From Megascapheus bottae (Eukaryota; Chordata; Mammalia; Rodentia; Geomyidae), in NCBI GenBank assembly GCA_024803745.1, contig JANJXV010000266.1, positions 1,240,001-1,304,000 on the forward strand: a stretch of DNA of 64,000 nt. The letters run 5' to 3'. The notes under the pieces are model-generated. The model saw nothing but the letters and a program-made list of their open reading frames with translations, was not told the DNA's origin and did not search any database. Below are positions 59,801 through 64,000 of the stretch, one piece after another (the first letter of the stretch is position 1; each line of letters starts with the position of its first letter). A program made the position numbers and the translations under genes.

Positions 59801-62459
59801 AATGGAGATGTGTGAAGTCATAGAATGGAGGTGTGTGAAGTCACAATGCAGGTGTGTGAACTCATAGAATGGAGGTGTGTAAAGTCACAATGTAGGTGTG
59901 TGAATTCATAGAATGGAGGTTTGTGAAGTGATAGAATGGAGGTGTTTGAAGTCACAGAATGGAGGTGTGTGAAGTCAAAATGGTGGTGTGTGAAGTCTCA
60001 AATGAAGGTGTGTGAAGTCACAGAATGTAGGTGTGTGAAGTCAAAATGGAGGTGTGTGAAGTCAAAGAATAGAGGTGTGTGAACTCATAGAATGGAGGTG
60101 TGTGAAGTCATAGAATGGAGGAGTGTGAAGTCAAAATGGAGATTTGTGAAGTCACAGAATGGAGTCGTGTGAAGTCATAGAATGTTGGTGTATGAAGTCA
60201 TAGAAGGGAGGTGTATGAAGTCATAGAATGGAGGTGTGTGAAGTCAAAGTGCAGGTGTGTGAAATGATAGAATGGAGGTTTGTGAAGTCATAGACTGGAG
60301 CTGTGTGAAGTCATAGAATGGAAGTGTGTGAAGTCATAGAATGGAGGTGTGTGATGATATAGAATGGAGGTGTGTGAAGTCACAGAATGGACGTGTGTGA
60401 AGTCACAATAGAGGTTTGTGAAGTCATAGTATGGAGGTGTGTTAAGTCATAGAATGGAGGTGTGTGAAATCTCAGAATGGAGGGGTATGAATTCGCAGAA
60501 TGGAGGGGTGTAAAGACACAGAGTGGAGATGTGTGCATTCACAGAGTGGAGTTGGGTGAAGTCATAGAAAGGAGGTTTGTGAAGTCACAGAATGGAGGTG
60601 TGTGGTGTGCAAAGTCATAGAATGGAGGTGTGTGAAGTCAGAATGGAGCTGTGTGAAGTCATAGAATGGAGGTGTGTGAAGTCAGAATGGAGGTGTGTGA
60701 ACTCATAGAATGGAGGTGTGTGAAGTCACAGAATGGAGGTGTGTGAAGTCATAGAATGGAGGTGTGTGAAATCATAGAATGGAGGTGTGTGAAGTCATAG
60801 AATGGAGGTGTGTGAAGTAATAGAATGGAGGTTTGTGAAGTCATAGAATGGAGGTGTGTGAAGTCATAGTATGGAGATGTGTGAAATCATAGAATGGAGT
60901 TTTGTGAAGTCACAGAATGGAGCTGTGTGAGTCAGAATTGAGGTGTGTGAAGTCATAGAATGCAGATGTGTGAAGTCATAGAATGGAGATTTGTGAAGTC
61001 ACCGAAGGGAGGTTTGTGAAGTCATAGAATGGAGGTATGTGAAGTCAAATTGGAGGGGTGTGAAGTCAGAGAATGGAGGTGGGTGAAGTCATAGAATGGA
61101 GGTGTGTGAAGTCACTGAATGGAAGAGTTTAAAGTCATTGAATGGAGGTGTGTGAAGTCAGAGAATTGAGCTGTTTGAAGTCATATATTGGAGGTGTGTG
61201 AAGTCAAAATGGATGTGTGAAGTCATAGAATGTAGGTGTGTGAAGTCATAGAATGGAGATGTGTGAAGTCACAGAATGGAGGTGTGTGAACTCAGAATGG
61301 AGGTGTGCGAAGTCACAGAATGTAGGTTTGTGAAGTCATAGAATGGAAGTATGTGAAGTCATAGAATGGACGTGTGTGAAGTCAGAATGGAGGTGTGTTA
61401 AGTCACCGAACGGAGTTTTGTGAACTCAGTATGGAGATGTGTGAAGTCACAGAATGGAGGTTGGTGATGTCATAGATGGAGGTGTGTGAGGTCATAGAAT
61501 GGATGTTTCTGAAGAAAGAATGAAGGTGTGTGAAGTCATAGAATGTAGGTGGGTGAAGTCATAGAAAGGAGGTGGGGGAAGTCATAGAATGGAGGAGTGT
61601 GAAGTCATAGAGTGGAGGTGAGTGAAGTCACAGTTTCGAGGTCTATGAAGTCATAGATAGGAGGTGTGTGATGTCAGAATGCAGGTGTGTGAAGTCATAG
61701 AATGGAGGTGTGTGAAGTCAAAGAATGGAGGTGTGTGAAGTCGTAGAATGGAGGTGTGTGAAATCACAGAATGGAGGTGTGTGAATTCGCAGAATGGAGG
61801 TGTGTAAAGTCACAGAGTGGAGATGTGTGAAGTCACAGGGTGGAGGTGTGTGAAGTCATAGAAGGGAGGTTTGTGAAGTCATAGAATGGAGGTGTGTGAA
61901 GTCATAGAATGGAGTATTGTGAAGTCACCGAAGGGAGGTTTGTGAAGTCATAGAATGGAGGTATGAGAAATCAAATTAGAGGGGTGTGAAGTCGTAGAAT
62001 GGAGGTGTGTGAAGTCATAGAATGGAGGTGGGTGAAGTCATAGAACGGAGGTGTATGAATTCAGATTGGAGGTGTGTGAAGTCATAGAATGGAGGTGTGT
62101 CAACTCAGAAAGGAGGTGTGTGAAGTCATAGAATGGAGGTGAGTGAAGTCATAGAATGGAAGTGTGTGAAAACATAGAATGGAGGTGTGTGAAGTCACAG
62201 AATTTAGGTGTGTGAAGTCAGAATGGAGGTGTGTGAGGTCAGAAAGGAGGTGTGTGAAGTCATAGAATGGAGGTGGGTGAAGTCAGAATGGAGGTGTGAA
62301 GTCATAGAATGGAGGTGGGTGAAGTCATAGAAATTAGGTGTGGGAAGTCATAGAATGGAGAAGTGTGAAGTCATAGAGTGGAGATGAGTGAAGTCACAGA
62401 TTCGAGGTCTGTGAAGTCATAGAATGGAGGTGTGTGAAGTCAGAATGTAGGTGTTCGAA
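53819..62459 (+). repeat. 8.6-kb tandem segment, copy B (8,641 bp)
   Basis: Copy B starts where GGTGTTCGAAGTCATAGAATGG (split here as GGTGTTCGAAG and TCATAGAATGG) runs into the AATAGAGG start of the unit at 53,849. It ends near 62,459, where the same GGTGTTCGAAG is followed by different monomers. It keeps the three monomers missing from copy A. Differences I saw from copy A include GGAGGTGTG for GGAAGTGTG near 58,730, GGAAGTGTG for GGAGGTGTG near 59,313, and GTGTGAAATG for GTGTGAAGTG near 60,260. Confidence 0.9.
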
Positions 62460-64000
62460 GTCATAGAATAGAGGTGTGTGAAGTCATAATGGAGGTGTGT
62501 GAAGTCATAGAATGGAGGTGTGTGAACTCATAGAATGGAGGTGTGTGACGTCACAATGGAAGTTTGTGAAGTCGTAGAATGGAGGTGTGTGAAATCACAG
62601 AATGGCGGTGTGTGAAGTCATACAATGGAGGTGTGTGAAGTCAGAATGGAGGTGTGTGAAGTCACAGAATGGAGGTGTGTGAACTGAGAGTGGAGGTTTT
62701 TGAAGTCATAGATGGAGGTGTGTGAAGTCATAGTATGGAGATATGTGAAATCATAGAATGGAGATTTGTGAAGTCACAGAGTGGAATTGTGTGAGTCAGA
62801 ATTGAGGTGTGTGAAGTCATAGAATGTAGATGTGTGAAGTCATAGAATGGAGTATTGTGAAGTCAACGAAGGGAGGTTTGTGAAGTCATAGAATGGAGGT
62901 ATGAGAAATCAAATTAGAGGGGTGTGAAGTCGGAGAATGGAGGTGTGTGAAGTCATAGAATGGAGGTGGGTGAAGTCATAGAATGGAGGTGTGTGAAGTC
63001 ACTGAATGGACGAGTTTAAAGTCATTGAATGGAGGTGTGTGAAGTCAGAGAATTGAGCTGTTTGAAGTCATATATTGGAGGTGAGTGAAGTCAAAATGGA
63101 TGTGTGAAGTCATAGAATGTAGGTGTGTGAAGTCATAGAATGGAGGTGTGTGAAGTCACAGAATGGAGGTTTGTGAAGTCATAGAATGGAAGTATGTGAA
63201 GTCATAGAATGGACGTGTGTGAAGTCAGAATGGAGGTGTGTTAAGTCACCGAATGGAGTTTTGTGAACTCAGTATGGAGATGTGTGAAGTCACAGAGTGG
63301 AGGTTGGTGATGTCATAGATGGAGGTGTGTGAGGTCATAGAATGGATGTTTCTGAAGTAAGAATGAAGGTGTGTGAAGTCATAGAATGAAGGTGGGTGAA
63401 GTCATAGAAAGGAGGTGTGGGAAGTCATAGAATGGAGGAGTGTGAAGTCATAGAGTGGAGGTGAGTGAAGTCACAGTTTCGAGGTCTGTGAAGTCTTAGA
63501 ATGGAGGTGTGTGAAGTCAAAGAATGGAGGTGTGTGAAGTCATAGAATGGAGGTGTGTGAAATCACAGAATGGAGGTGTGTGAATTCGCAGAATGGAGGT
63601 GTGTAAAGTCACAGAGTGGAGATGTGTGAAGTCACAGAGTGGAGGTGTGTGAAGTCATAGAAGGGAGGTTTGTGAAGTCATAGAATGGAGGTGTGTGAAG
63701 TCAGAATAGAGGTGTGTAAAGTCATATAATTGAGGTGTGTAAAGTCAGAATGGAGCTGTGTGAAGTCATAGAATGGAGGTGTGTGAAGTCAAAATGGAAG
63801 CGTGTAAACTCATAGAATGGAGGTGTGTGAAGTCACAGAATGGAGGTGTGTGAGTTCAGATTGGAGGTGTGTGAAGTCATAGAATGGAGGTGTGTCAACT
63901 CATAAAGTAGGTCTGTGAAGTCATAGAATGGAGGTGTGTGAAGTCATAGAAGGGAGGTGTGTGAAATCATAGAATGGAGGTGTGTGAAGTCACAGAATTT
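62460..64000 (+). repeat. Start of a further segment, cut by the window end
   Basis: No gene. The order follows 29.3-30.7 kb (GTGACGTCAC at 62,546, TGAGTCA at 62,792, GTCAACGAAGGGAGG, TTTCTGAAGTAAG at 63,349). Two monomers (44 bp) present at about 30,010-30,060 are missing near 63,160. After about 63.5 kb it follows 43.0-43.4 kb (TATAATTGAGG, GGAAGCGTG, ATAAAGTAGG). The window ends inside the array. Confidence 0.75.

Larger units (their letters stand above)
1..64000 (+). repeat. 23-bp satellite array filling the whole window
   Basis: Every line of the window is built from one monomer: an 18-bp core TGGAGGTGTGTGAAGTCA plus a linker, usually TAGAA or CAGAA (23 bp in total). About 2,800 monomers lie head to tail, all with the G-rich strand on +; I saw none inverted. 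Length variants are common. Linkers GAA, AAA or CAA give 21 bp, loss of one TG from the GTGTGTG tract also gives 21 bp, and gain of one TG gives about 25 bp. Point variants recur at many positions. No unique DNA, transposon, tRNA, rRNA or convincing coding region interrupts the array. A 23-bp period shifts the reading frame at each monomer, so stops (GTG TGA, TAG) close all frames quickly. The array is satellite DNA by length and structure. I do not recognise it as a named family, and its chromosomal location is unknown. Confidence 0.97.

Noticed and set aside
1..64000. CRISPR array
   Set aside because: Repeats are directly adjacent with 3-5 bp variable linkers. There are no 25-40 bp unique spacers, and no cas genes are present.
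1..64000. Telomeric repeats
   Set aside because: Strings such as ATTAGGTGTGG occur as monomer variants, but there is no run of TTAGGG or another telomere unit.
1..64000. CENP-B box, which would have supported a centromere assignment
   Set aside because: I saw no match to the TTCG...A..CGGG pattern. Variants with TTCG (AATTCGCAG, ATTCGAGG) lack the rest. Centromere identity therefore remains unproven.
1..64000. Transposon or retroelement insertions, tRNA or rRNA genes
   Set aside because: Reading through the window I found no break in the monomer pattern long enough to hold one, and no terminal repeats, poly-A tracts or target-site duplications.
1..64000. Strong G-quadruplex or Z-DNA forming sequence
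   Set aside because: G runs are mostly GG, not GGG, and the TG tract is only about three repeats, so standard motif rules are not met. Only the general R-loop bias is kept as a finding.
1..64000. AGGTCA nuclear-receptor half sites in GTGTGAGGTCA monomers
   Set aside because: Single half sites arise by one base change and occur without the fixed spacing of paired half sites, so I give them no weight.

Overview
The whole 64 kb window is one uninterrupted satellite array. The repeat unit is about 23 bp, reading on the + strand as the 18-bp core TGGAGGTGTGTGAAGTCA followed by a 3-5 bp linker (most often TAGAA or CAGAA; short forms GAA, AAA, CAA). I estimate roughly 2,800 monomers, all in the same orientation. 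I saw no unique sequence, transposon, RNA gene or credible protein gene. The array size, lack of coding capacity and segment-by-segment amplification point to a eukaryotic chromosome, probably heterochromatic satellite (centromeric, pericentromeric or subtelomeric). I cannot name the species or confirm the chromosomal location from sequence.

The array is organised on several scales. Positions 1-7.4 kb are the most heterogeneous, with only faded long duplications (offsets about 1.76 kb and 6.6 kb). From 7.4 to 10 kb there are two degenerate tandem duplications of about 675 bp. From 10.1 to 14.9 kb there is a diverged relative of the next block plus a mosaic. From 14.94 to 24.55 kb lie two near-identical tandem copies of a 4.8-kb segment, each with an internal 446-bp tandem duplication. 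From about 24.17 to 42.83 kb a segment is present twice (8,265 bp, then 10,394 bp). Each copy contains a 2,157-bp tandem pair, and the second has grown by an internal 2,129-bp tandem duplication. From 42.8 to 45.2 kb is a mosaic linker. From 45.25 to 62.46 kb are two near-identical copies of an 8.6-kb segment, differing by a 67-bp (three-monomer) deletion and scattered single-base changes. The last 1.5 kb continues in the same family and runs off the window.

The duplications are nested and their junctions keep the monomer register. This fits repeated unequal exchange, with the older, more diverged part on the left and the recently amplified part on the right. Single monomer variants are locked at fixed places in the long units. 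Among them are many perfect CRE-type palindromes (TGACGTCA) and a series of AP-1-type heptamers (TGAGTCA). The + strand is strongly G-over-C biased, and the consensus monomer has no CpG. No gene cooperation can be described because there are no genes. The notable content is the array's layered architecture and its evolutionary record.
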